Assembly: GCA_903928275.1 (NCBI GenBank)
Contig: CAIYQJ010000413.1
Span: forward strand, 1 to 7,766
Length of the DNA: 7,766 nucleotides
Direction of reading: 5' to 3'
From: an uncultured Chloroflexota bacterium
Lineage (GTDB): Bacteria; Chloroflexota; Limnocylindria; Limnocylindrales; CSP1-4
The notes beneath the pieces were generated by a model, which was not told the DNA's origin, searched no databases, and worked only from the letters and a program-made list of their open reading frames with translations. Shown in pieces: positions 1-5,175 of this stretch (position 1 is its first letter; each line of letters begins with the position of its first letter). The position numbers were made by a program, and so were the translations under genes.

Positions 1-202
1 AGGCCCGGAAGGCCCGCGTCGCGGCGGCCACGGCCTCGTCGACAGTGGCGTGGATGCCGTCGCCAAGCTCGGCCGACCCGGCGGCCGCCAGTCGCGCCTC
101 CGCGTGGAGGCCGGCGCCCGGCCGCGCGCCGCCCGCCGACGCGACCCGCTGGCGGACCCGTTCGATGATCTCGGAGATCTCGCGCCCATCGAGCTCGTTC
201 AT
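1..202 (-). CDS. BMC-associated CoA-acylating aldehyde dehydrogenase (PduP/EutE-like), N-terminal fragment
   Basis: Only the first 67 codons are present; the gene continues past the left edge. The ATG at 202 opens a frame that stays open to base 1. Residues 5-21 (DGREISEIIERVRQRVA) form a short amphipathic helix of the encapsulation-peptide type. A low-complexity Ala/Gly linker follows, then residues 49-65 (DGIHATVDEAVAAATRA). That last motif closely matches the point where the catalytic domain begins in PduP/EutE enzymes (pattern G-I/V-F-x-t/s-v/l-d-e/d-A-v-x-A-A). The start lies 11 bases after the BMC-P stop codon, with only a weak ribosome site (GGGCAGAG), so it is probably the next cistron of the BMC operon. 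By family knowledge the enzyme oxidises an aldehyde with NAD+ and CoA to an acyl-CoA inside the compartment; acetaldehyde released by DeoC is the obvious substrate. The catalytic Cys lies outside the window, so the identity rests on the N-terminus and context. Confidence 0.78.
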   Translation of the reverse strand, partial: MNELDGREISEIIERVRQRVASAGGARPGAGLHAEARLAAAGSAELGDGIHATVDEAVAAATRAFRA

Positions 203-213
203 GGCTCTGCCCG

Positions 214-501
214 CTACGCGCGGTAGACCTCCGTCCCGCCGATCTCCCACGTGTCGACGATCGCCATGATCACCGCGTCGCAGGGCCGGTCCTTCGTCAT
301 CCCGGTCTGGCGGGCCGAGCTTCCGGTGGCGTAGAGGACGACCTGGCCCACGCCGGCCCCGACCACGTCGGTGGCGACGACGTATGCGCCGGTCTCCCGG
401 TTCTCCGCGTCGAGCTGGCGCACCACGAGGAGCTTCCAGCCCTCCATGAGGGGCTCCTTCTGGCTCGCGACGACCGTCCCGGTCACCCGTCCGAGAAGCA
501 T
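214..501 (-). CDS. BMC-P pentameric vertex shell protein (EutN/CcmL family)
   Basis: This 95-residue protein is the usual length for the EutN/CcmL (Pfam EutN_CcmL) family. Such proteins form pentamers that cap the vertices of the icosahedral shell. Visible family features are the N-terminal strand MLLGRVTGTVVAS, the KLLVVRQLD strand at 23-31, the segment VVATDVVGAGVGQVVLYATGS around 41-61, SSARQT at 61-66, and the closing DAVIMAIVDTWE around 75-86. Together these trace the small OB-like beta barrel. It begins after a 64-base gap from BMC-H that contains a strong hairpin. A ribosome site AGGTGG lies six bases before the ATG. The aldehyde dehydrogenase start follows 11 bases after its stop. It is the only pentamer gene seen in the window. 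Confidence 0.95.
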   Translation of the reverse strand: MLLGRVTGTVVASQKEPLMEGWKLLVVRQLDAENRETGAYVVATDVVGAGVGQVVLYATGSSARQTGMTKDRPCDAVIMAIVDTWEIGGTEVYRA

Positions 502-521
502 CTTCCACCACCTGCTGGGGG

Positions 522-557
522 GAGCGGGCGCGCCGGATCCGGCCGACGCGCCCGCTC
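522..557 (-). other. Strong intercistronic hairpin between BMC-H and BMC-P
   Basis: An 11-bp perfect inverted repeat, GAGCGGGCGCG (522-532) with CGCGCCCGCTC (547-557), is separated by a 14-base loop. The loop itself contains the palindrome CCGGATCCGG. It sits 8 bases after the BMC-H stop codon and 20 bases before the BMC-P start. No T-run follows on the transcribed (minus) strand, so it is not a classical intrinsic terminator. An mRNA-stabilising or partially attenuating structure that keeps BMC-H in excess over BMC-P is the likely role; that role is inference. Confidence 0.7.
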
Positions 558-565
558 GAGTGTTC

Positions 566-874
566 CTAGTGGCCGCCGGACTCGGCCTTCGCCTCCTCGA
601 GCCGCCCGAGGGGCATGACGAGGTCGACGTTGACGTGCGGCCGGGCGATCACGTGGCTGGCGACCACCTCGCCGACCTTGGCGGCGTTGCGCACGCCCGC
701 CTCGACGGCGGCCTTCACTGCCGCGACGTCGCCGCGGACGACCGCGGTCACGTACCCGCCGCCCGTCTTCTCGTAGCCGACCAGCTCGACCTTGGCGGCC
801 TTCACCATCGCGTCCGCGGCCTCGACCACCGCTGCGAATCCGCGTGCCTCGATCATCCCGAGCGCTTCTGCCAT
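566..874 (-). CDS. BMC-H hexameric shell protein
   Basis: This is a 102-residue single-domain BMC protein, the type that tiles the facets of the shell as hexamers. The canonical fold order is visible: the first strand EALGMIEARG (3-12), the helix with ADAMVKAAKVELVGYEK (20-36), the pore-loop region KTGGG (36-40), a strand YVTAVVRGDVAAVKAA (41-56), and the C-terminal signature SHVIARPH (73-80) with its Arg78 edge residue. A polar C-terminal tail ends in Gly-Gly-His. It follows BMC-T after a 63-base spacer with no second gene. It has the best ribosome site of the operon (AAGGAG, nine bases before ATG), in keeping with the major shell component needing high synthesis. The glycine-rich pore loop suggests a small polar pore, as in other metabolosome hexamers. 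Confidence 0.97.
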   Translation of the reverse strand: MAEALGMIEARGFAAVVEAADAMVKAAKVELVGYEKTGGGYVTAVVRGDVAAVKAAVEAGVRNAAKVGEVVASHVIARPHVNVDLVMPLGRLEEAKAESGGH

Positions 875-937
875 CGATCCGTTCTCCTTCTCGACCCTGT
901 CGTGCGCCTCACATCCGGCGTTCGCGGCGCCGTGCCG

Positions 938-1567
938 CTACGGCTTCGCTTCGCGTCCTTCGAGCCCTTCGATCGCCGCCACCGCGGCCCGCCACCCGAC
1001 GTCGATGTCGCGCTCCTCCCCGCCGAGGTAGATGCGACCCATCGAACCGAAGGCCCGCACCTCCAGGATGTTGATGTGGGCCGCCTTCTCCGCCTCGTTG
1101 GCCGCGAGCGCGGCGTAGGCGGCCGGCTCCAGCTCCAGCACGTAGAGCGTCTGGCCAGGGATGAGCATCTGGCCGTGCCGCGTCCGGTTGATCAGCTGGG
1201 CCTGGTGGTCATCGACACGGCGGATGATCTGGCTCGAGAGGATGCGCGGCTTGATCCGGTCCGTCTCGGCCACGCCGACCTCGGCCAGGATCGCCGCGCC
1301 CGCCGCCCGGACCTCGGCCTGCGACGGCGAGTGGATCTCGAGCATGCCGTAGTAGCGCTCGATGATCTGCATGCCGGGCTTCACGGACGTCGTCTTGAGC
1401 GCGATGTCGGTCAGCCGGTTGATCTCGATGCCCGGCGAGACCTCGACCGAGAGCGACGCGTCGCCCGCGAGCGGCAGGAAGCCCTGCGCCACCGTGCCGA
1501 GGAAGGCCGCGTACTGGGCCTGGAGGCTGTCCAGGAAGCAGTACGCCCGGAGGTCAATACGTGCCAT
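938..1567 (-). CDS. BMC-T pseudohexameric shell protein (tandem BMC domains)
   Basis: This 209-residue protein has two BMC-fold halves, the kind that assembles as a trimer in place of a hexamer. Half 1 (about 4-98) and half 2 (about 109-203) each show a strand, then a helix containing Gln-Ala-Gln (16-18 and 122-124, an offset of 106 residues), then strand-helix-strand-strand-helix. The helices carry TDIALKTTSVKPG in half 1 and NEAEKAAHINILEV in half 2. An N-terminal strand-helix before the core, in place of the usual C-terminal extension, suggests the circularly permuted BMC arrangement. The ATG at 1567 is preferred (AAGGG five bases upstream, giving MARIDLR); an in-frame GTG at 1573 (GGAG six bases upstream) would add two residues. 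It overlaps the 3' end of deoC by 14 bases, so translation is probably coupled. Half 2 has the shell-type edge FGSMGRIYLGG at 173-183. The exact shell subtype is not assigned. Confidence 0.88.
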   Translation of the reverse strand: MARIDLRAYCFLDSLQAQYAAFLGTVAQGFLPLAGDASLSVEVSPGIEINRLTDIALKTTSVKPGMQIIERYYGMLEIHSPSQAEVRAAGAAILAEVGVAETDRIKPRILSSQIIRRVDDHQAQLINRTRHGQMLIPGQTLYVLELEPAAYAALAANEAEKAAHINILEVRAFGSMGRIYLGGEERDIDVGWRAAVAAIEGLEGREAKP

Positions 1568-2444
1568 GCCCACCCTTCGCTCCCGTCACGATCGTCACGC
1601 CGGCGGACGCCCCGATGCGGGTCGCCCCGGCCGCGATCATCTCGGCCACGTCCTCGGCCGTCCTGATGCCCCCGGCTGCCTTGACGCCCATCCTGGGACC
1701 GACCGTCTCGCGCATGAGCGCGACGTCGAAGACGGTGGCCCCGCCCGAGGCGTATCCCGTGGAGGTCTTCACCATGTCCGCCTTCGCCTGCCGCGCGAGC
1801 TGGCAGGCGATGACCTTCTCCTCGTCGGTGAGGAGCGCCGCCTCGATGATCACCTTGTTCGCGGCGCCGGCCTCGTGGCAGGCATCCGACACGCGCGCGA
1901 TGTCCTCGCGCACCACGTCGAACATCCCGCTCCGCAGGGCCCCGATGTTGATCACCATGTCGATCTCGCGGGCGCCGTCCCGGATGGCGCGCCGCGCCTC
2001 GAGCGCCTTGACCTCGCTCGTCGCCGCCCCGAACGGGAACCCGATGACCGAGGCGACCGGGACGTCCGTGCCGCGCAGGTTCTCCGCGGCGCGGCGCACC
2101 CACGTGGGGTTGATGCAGACGGCGGCGAAGCGATGCTCGGCCGCCTCGGCGCACAGCCGGTCGATGTCGGCGGCCGTGGCGTCGGGTCGCAGCAGGGTGT
2201 GGTCGATATAGCGGGCGAGGTCGCCGGGAACATCGGCCGCGTGGCCGTGGTACTCGACGCGCGAGGCACCGCCGGCGACGATGTCGCGCACCTTGGTGGA
2301 GCAACGGGCGGCGCAGCCGGCGACGCACGACGCACAGGGGTCGCCGGGAGCGGTGGTCGGCGCGCCGCCGGCGCCGAGCGCGGCGAGCACCTCCCGGGTG
2401 ATCGTCTCCACGAGGTCGTTCCGTTGCTGGCTCGTCTCGGTCAT
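1554..2444 (-). CDS. deoC: Deoxyribose-5-phosphate aldolase with N-terminal targeting and cysteine-rich extension
   Basis: This class I aldolase cleaves 2-deoxy-D-ribose-5-phosphate to acetaldehyde and D-glyceraldehyde-3-phosphate. At 296 residues it is longer than typical short DeoC (about 220-260) because of an N-terminal extension of roughly 75 residues. The core starts at ARYIDHTLLRPDAT (77-90). Schiff-base Lys226 lies in VKTSTGY; Asp162 in EIDMVINIGAL and Lys255 in VKAAGGIRT complete the proton relay by comparison with the E. coli enzyme, so the active site is intact. The extension holds an amphipathic helix NDLVETITREVLAALG (9-24), typical of BMC encapsulation peptides, then four cysteines at 37, 40, 44 and 48 (C-x2-C-x3-C-x3-C), which look like a metal or Fe-S site. 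The start codon overlaps the rpiB stop (ATGA), and the 3' end overlaps BMC-T. Acetaldehyde release explains why the enzyme would be enclosed with an aldehyde dehydrogenase. Confidence 0.96.
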   Translation of the reverse strand: MTETSQQRNDLVETITREVLAALGAGGAPTTAPGDPCASCVAGCAARCSTKVRDIVAGGASRVEYHGHAADVPGDLARYIDHTLLRPDATAADIDRLCAEAAEHRFAAVCINPTWVRRAAENLRGTDVPVASVIGFPFGAATSEVKALEARRAIRDGAREIDMVINIGALRSGMFDVVREDIARVSDACHEAGAANKVIIEAALLTDEEKVIACQLARQAKADMVKTSTGYASGGATVFDVALMRETVGPRMGVKAAGGIRTAEDVAEMIAAGATRIGASAGVTIVTGAKGGHGTY

Positions 2445-3100
2445 CCTGCTCGTCCCTCACCCGGCGCTCGCATGTAGGTGCGCTCGACGTCCGTGATCTT
2501 CCCGACGCGGGCCGCGTGACGGCCCGGCCCCCATGCGGTCCCCAGCCACACGCGCACGATCTCGAGGGCGAGAGCCTCGCCGATGAAGCCGGCGCCGAGG
2601 GTGAGGACGTTGGCGTGGTTGTGCTCGCGGCTGTTGCGGGCGGACGAGAGGTCGTGGCAGAGCGCGGCGCGGACACCGGGGACCTTGTTGGCCACCATGC
2701 ACGAGCCGATCCCCGCCCCATCGACGATGACGCCCCAGCGGCAGGTCCCGTCGCCGACGAGGCGGGCCACCGCGTGGGCGAAGTCCGGGTAGTCCACCGG
2801 CTCGGGCCCGTTCGTACCGCAGTCGCGGACCTCGAAGCCGGTCTCTGCCAGCAGCCTGCCGATCCTGTCCTTCATCTGCCGGCCGCCGTGGTCGGCACCG
2901 ATCGCGACGGCGACATGCCCGGTGGCGGCCGGAGCGCCGGCGGTGGTCGCGTCCGGCCCCGCAGCGCTCCCCGTGGGGATCGTGCTGTCGCCGGCGAGCG
3001 TGGCGTCGACGATCCGGCGGACGATGTCGCGGACCTCGACGGGGGAAGGGGTCGCCCGCGTCGCCGAAGGGTGGTCCCGGGGATCGTGCGGGTCACGCAT
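2441..3100 (-). CDS. rpiB: RpiB/LacAB-family sugar-phosphate isomerase with encapsulation peptide and altered catalytic residue
   Basis: This 219-residue protein has a core at about 62-205 that matches the RpiB/LacA/LacB family: VAVAIGADHGG (63-73), VDYPDFAHAVARLV (102-115), GAGIGSCMVANKVPGVRAAL (128-147), SREHNHANVLTLGAGFIG (157-174). The family normally interconverts ribose-5-phosphate and ribulose-5-phosphate (RpiB) or galactose-6-phosphate and tagatose-6-phosphate (LacAB). The position of the E. coli RpiB catalytic Cys66 (CGTGIG) is Asp127 here (DGAGIG), so canonical RpiB activity cannot be assumed. His160-Asn161 of the active-site region are kept. The first 60 residues are extra: a polar lead, then the amphipathic helix PVEVRDIVRRIVDATLAG (20-37), then a Gly/Ala/Thr-rich linker, which together form a BMC targeting tag. 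The ATG at 3100 overlaps the regulator's end by 8 bases; its own ribosome site is poor, suggesting coupling. The deoC start overlaps its stop. Confidence 0.9.
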   Translation of the reverse strand: MRDPHDPRDHPSATRATPSPVEVRDIVRRIVDATLAGDSTIPTGSAAGPDATTAGAPAATGHVAVAIGADHGGRQMKDRIGRLLAETGFEVRDCGTNGPEPVDYPDFAHAVARLVGDGTCRWGVIVDGAGIGSCMVANKVPGVRAALCHDLSSARNSREHNHANVLTLGAGFIGEALALEIVRVWLGTAWGPGRHAARVGKITDVERTYMRAPGEGRAG

Positions 3101-4091
3101 GGTCGAGCACCCAGGCGGCGGTCGATTCGTCCGCCACGAGGACGGTGACGCACGCCGCTCTCAGTGCCGCGAGAGCGACGGGGCCCCGCCCGGTGCCGGC
3201 GGCGAGGCCGACGGTCAGCGCCTTCGCGCGGAGCTCCCCGAGCGGCAGCCCGATCGTCCGCTGGTCGAGCGACGGGAGGGCGATGCGACCCTCGAGCGAC
3301 AGGAACCGCCCCAGGACGTCGCCGACCGCACCGGCGTCCGCGAGCGCCGCGAGGTCGGCGTCGCCGAGATAGCCCGACGCGACGTGCACGCTGTCGGGGC
3401 CCATGACGCCCATGCTGAAGACGGCGGTTGCGGAGGCCCGCGCGGCCGCGAGCGTCTCGCCCACCGACGGGTCCGCCTCGAGCGCGTCGCGGAGCTCGTG
3501 CGAACCGACGATCGCGGGGGCGGCCATGAGCCGGATGGCGGCGCCGGTGGTGGCGCCGAACCGCTCGACGATCTCGTGGGCGCGCGTGGGGTAGGCGGAG
3601 CGGGACGTGGCGCCGTTGAGCTGGACGATCTCCGTGGCGGCGGTCCAGCCGGGACGCAGGTGCGCGGCCAGCTCGAGCATGGTGCGGCCCCACGAGACGC
3701 CGATCGCGCCGACGGGCCGCAGCGACGCGAGGTGGGCCGCTGCCGCCTCCGCGACGCACTCCCTGGCGAGGAGCTCGTCATCCGCCACGGACCCCGTCGC
3801 GGGCACGTCCACGACGACGGCGCCGGCCAGCCCGAACCGGTCGACGAGCGCGTCCTCCAGCTCCACGAGGCGAGCCGCGGGATGGACGACCTCGATCCGG
3901 ACGGCCGCCTCGCGCAGCGCCCGGTCGAGGAGCCGCCCGACCTTGAACCGGCTGACCCCGAGCCGCTCGCCCACCTGGTCCTGGGTGAGGTTGAGCCGGT
4001 AGTAGAGCTGGGCGGCACGGAGCATGAGCCGCGTCTCATCGGGGAGCGGCTCGCTCCGGCGCGCGGCCGCCGTGGCGACTGCCATGCTCAT
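3093..4091 (-). CDS. SorC/DeoR-type (B. subtilis DeoR-like) transcriptional regulator of the BMC operon
   Basis: This 332-residue protein has an N-terminal helix-turn-helix (about 28-60; AAQLYYRLNLTQDQVGERLG then VSRFKVGRLL) and a C-terminal sugar-phosphate-binding domain (about 70-330). Family motifs are GVSWGRTM (131-138), VQLNGAT (156-162), MAAPAIVGSHELRDAL (189-204), MGVMGPDS (227-234) and the terminal LVADESTA (318-325). The frame stays open far upstream, but homology begins near residue 20 and the promoter lies just before 4091, so the ATG at 4091 is chosen; an ATG at 4085 is the alternative. It is the first gene of the leftward operon and overlaps rpiB by 8 bases. B. subtilis DeoR, a SorC-family member, controls a deoC operon in response to deoxyribose-5-phosphate, so the same effector is a reasonable inference here. 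Probable autoregulation is suggested by repeats around its start. Confidence 0.9.
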   Translation of the reverse strand: MSMAVATAAARRSEPLPDETRLMLRAAQLYYRLNLTQDQVGERLGVSRFKVGRLLDRALREAAVRIEVVHPAARLVELEDALVDRFGLAGAVVVDVPATGSVADDELLARECVAEAAAAHLASLRPVGAIGVSWGRTMLELAAHLRPGWTAATEIVQLNGATSRSAYPTRAHEIVERFGATTGAAIRLMAAPAIVGSHELRDALEADPSVGETLAAARASATAVFSMGVMGPDSVHVASGYLGDADLAALADAGAVGDVLGRFLSLEGRIALPSLDQRTIGLPLGELRAKALTVGLAAGTGRGPVALAALRAACVTVLVADESTAAWVLDHA

Positions 4092-4111
4092 ATGTGCATC
4101 AGCCTGCTCAT
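4085..4111 (-). promoter_or_regulatory. Candidate operator: two TGCTCAT repeats 20 bp apart
   Basis: On the plus strand TGCTCATATGT starts at 4085 and TGCTCATGTGT starts at 4105: 10 of 11 bases match, with starts exactly 20 bp (two helical turns) apart. The first copy is also part of a near-palindrome centred on CATATG (TGCTCATATGTGCA, 4085-4098, one mismatched pair). The repeats cover the predicted transcription start and the start codon of the regulator gene, which suits a repressor site for the SorC-type protein. No binding data are implied. Confidence 0.5.
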
Positions 4112-4118
4112 GTGTTGA

Positions 4119-4147
4119 ACCGTACGCGGATGGCGGATCGATGTCAA
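4119..4147 (-). promoter_or_regulatory. Housekeeping-sigma promoter of the BMC operon
   Basis: Reading the minus strand, a perfect -35 TTGACA (4147-4142) is followed by a 17-base spacer and a -10 TACGGT (4124-4119), which keeps the conserved first, second and last positions. The expected transcription start is near 4111-4112, about 20 bases before the regulator ATG. It lies in the roughly 100-bp divergent gap with the thioesterase gene and points toward the regulator and all the BMC genes. No other convincing promoter was seen on the minus strand between 202 and 4091. Confidence 0.72.
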
Positions 4148-4175
4148 CCGCGGTGCGCCCGCCCGGCCGGCACCC

Positions 4176-4181
4176 TACACT
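4176..4181 (+). promoter_or_regulatory. Probable -10 box for a leaderless thioesterase transcript
   Basis: TACACT (TAnnnT pattern) ends 9 bases before the ATG at 4191, so transcription would start at or within a few bases of the start codon. There is no Shine-Dalgarno sequence in front of that ATG. No good -35 is visible. This arrangement is common for leaderless genes in high-GC bacteria. Confidence 0.45.
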
Positions 4182-4190
4182 CGCGGTCCC

Positions 4191-4733
4191 ATGGTCTACG
4201 ACGAGCGCGGCCGCGCGCCGCTCCACCCGGCCGAGTCCGTCGGCGACGGCCGCGTCGAGGTCCCCGCCGACCCGCGCGACCTGTCCGGCACGTTCCGCTA
4301 CCGGCGCTCCGTCGAGGTCCGGTTCGGCGACACGGATGCCATGGGCCACGTGAACAACGCGGTCTACCTCACGTACGTGGAGCTCGCGCGAGCCGGCTAC
4401 TACCGTGCGGCCGCCGGCGGTCGCGCGGGGATCGGCGCCACCGAGCAGGACCAGTCCTTCATCCTCGCGGAGGCCCGACTCACGTTCCGAGCCCCCGCGT
4501 TCTTCGGGGAGTTCCTCGCCGTGGAGGTGCGCACCGCGCACATCGGGACGCGGAGCTTCACGACCGAGTTCCGGGTGACCGCGCCCGACGGCCCGTACGG
4601 GCGGGCCCGGCTCATCGTCGTCTCGACGTCCGTGCAGGTGGGGTACGACTACGCGGCGGGCGGTGCCCGCCCGCTCCTCGACGATGTCGCCGCGGCGCTC
4701 GAGGCCTTCGAGGGCCGCCGGCTCCGGGACTGA
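4191..4733 (+). CDS. Acyl-CoA thioesterase-like hotdog-fold protein (4HBT/FadM/YbgC type)
   Basis: This 180-residue protein has a hotdog-fold core at about 38-160. The family signature is at 41-65, beginning VEVRFGDTDAMGHVNNAVYL: Asp49 matches the catalytic Asp of 4-hydroxybenzoyl-CoA thioesterases, and His53-Val-Asn-Asn follows as in FadM/YbgC proteins. Later strands SFILAEARLTFRAPAFFGE (about 89-107) and the sheet ending LIVVSTSVQV (115-154) fit the fold. Members hydrolyse acyl-CoA thioesters in the cytosol; substrate cannot be told from sequence. The first 35 residues are an unusual charged extension, so a later start is possible, but the TACACT box suits the ATG at 4191. It is divergent from the BMC operon, which makes acyl-CoA from aldehyde, so a link is possible but unproven. 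No targeting helix is seen. Confidence 0.85.
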   Translation: MVYDERGRAPLHPAESVGDGRVEVPADPRDLSGTFRYRRSVEVRFGDTDAMGHVNNAVYLTYVELARAGYYRAAAGGRAGIGATEQDQSFILAEARLTFRAPAFFGEFLAVEVRTAHIGTRSFTTEFRVTAPDGPYGRARLIVVSTSVQVGYDYAAGGARPLLDDVAAALEAFEGRRLRD

Positions 4734-4785
4734 CCTCAGGCGCGGAGCGTGGCCTGACCGCGCGCCGCGCGCTCGCTTCCCGCAG

Positions 4786-5175
4786 TCAGCGCGGTCGACG
4801 CCTCGTGACGGAGTCGTATCGCGCCGGCTCGCGACGCTGGCTCGCGACCACGGGCGTGGCCGGGCTGGCCGGCTGCTGTGCCGGCCGACGCGCCGCCTTG
4901 AGTCGCTGGAGCGCCCAGTCGACATCGCCCGTGACGTTGGCCGGCACGCGCCCCCGCTCCGATCGCAGCACCCTGGTGGCCTGGGCGGGCTCTCCCTCGA
5001 TGCCCACCTGCTCGATGACGCGGACCGCGAAGGCCGCGAGCCGATCGTCGTCGAGCCACGGCCGGACGCCTTCGATCGCCGGGACACCATACGCCGCGAT
5101 CTGGTCGCGCAGCTCGATCCGGCGGCTGGGCGGTGCGGTCCGGGCGCCTTCGAGCAGTGCTGCGAGCTCCATCAT
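4786..5175 (-). CDS. Unrecognised helical protein, possibly HEAT-like
   Basis: This 129-residue protein was not assigned to a named family. Residues 1-95 look all-helical and contain pairs of short helices, with RIELRDQIAAYG (19-30), PAIEGVRPWLDDDRLAAFAV (32-51) and RVIEQVG (52-58). These resemble HEAT-type repeats, in which a residue ahead of a Pro-x-hydrophobic helix is followed by a second helix. A Trp-Ala-Leu-Gln-Arg-Leu-Lys helix follows at 87-93. The tail from about 96 is rich in Pro, Ala and Arg and is probably disordered. The start ATG at 5175 overlaps the upstream gene's TGA (ATGA) with AGGAAGG just before it, so the two are translated together; an ATG at 5172 is an alternative. Its 3' end converges on the thioesterase gene across 52 bases. 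The role is likely tied to its upstream partner. Confidence 0.6.
   Translation of the reverse strand: MMELAALLEGARTAPPSRRIELRDQIAAYGVPAIEGVRPWLDDDRLAAFAVRVIEQVGIEGEPAQATRVLRSERGRVPANVTGDVDWALQRLKAARRPAQQPASPATPVVASQRREPARYDSVTRRRPR

Noticed and set aside
522..557. Hairpin read as an intrinsic terminator after BMC-H
   Set aside because: No T-run follows on the transcribed strand, and the downstream BMC-P and dehydrogenase genes belong to the same operon with no promoter of their own that I can see.
371..1666. Long plus-strand open frame opposite the shell genes
   Set aside because: It is antisense to three clear BMC shell genes and is composed of Arg/Asp/Val-rich low-complexity sequence, as expected in high-GC shadow frames.
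1411..2721. Minus-strand 436-residue frame overlapping deoC and rpiB
   Set aside because: It is Arg-rich nonsense in a shifted frame over two well-supported genes. It is not a fusion or frameshifted gene.
4736..4757. 6-bp inverted repeat (TCAGGC/GCCTGA) after the thioesterase stop as a terminator
   Set aside because: The stem is short with a 10-base loop and no T-run. Such repeats are expected by chance in this base composition.
4737..4785. GCGC-rich alternating stretch between convergent genes as a small RNA or attachment site
   Set aside because: No promoter, repeat partner or conserved structure is visible; it is ordinary high-GC intergenic DNA.
4092..5090. Upstream extension of the regulator frame on the minus strand (would make a 665-residue protein)
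   Set aside because: The extension is Arg/Gly/Pro-rich with no domain, runs antisense through the thioesterase gene, and crosses a good promoter. The family match begins after the ATG at 4091.
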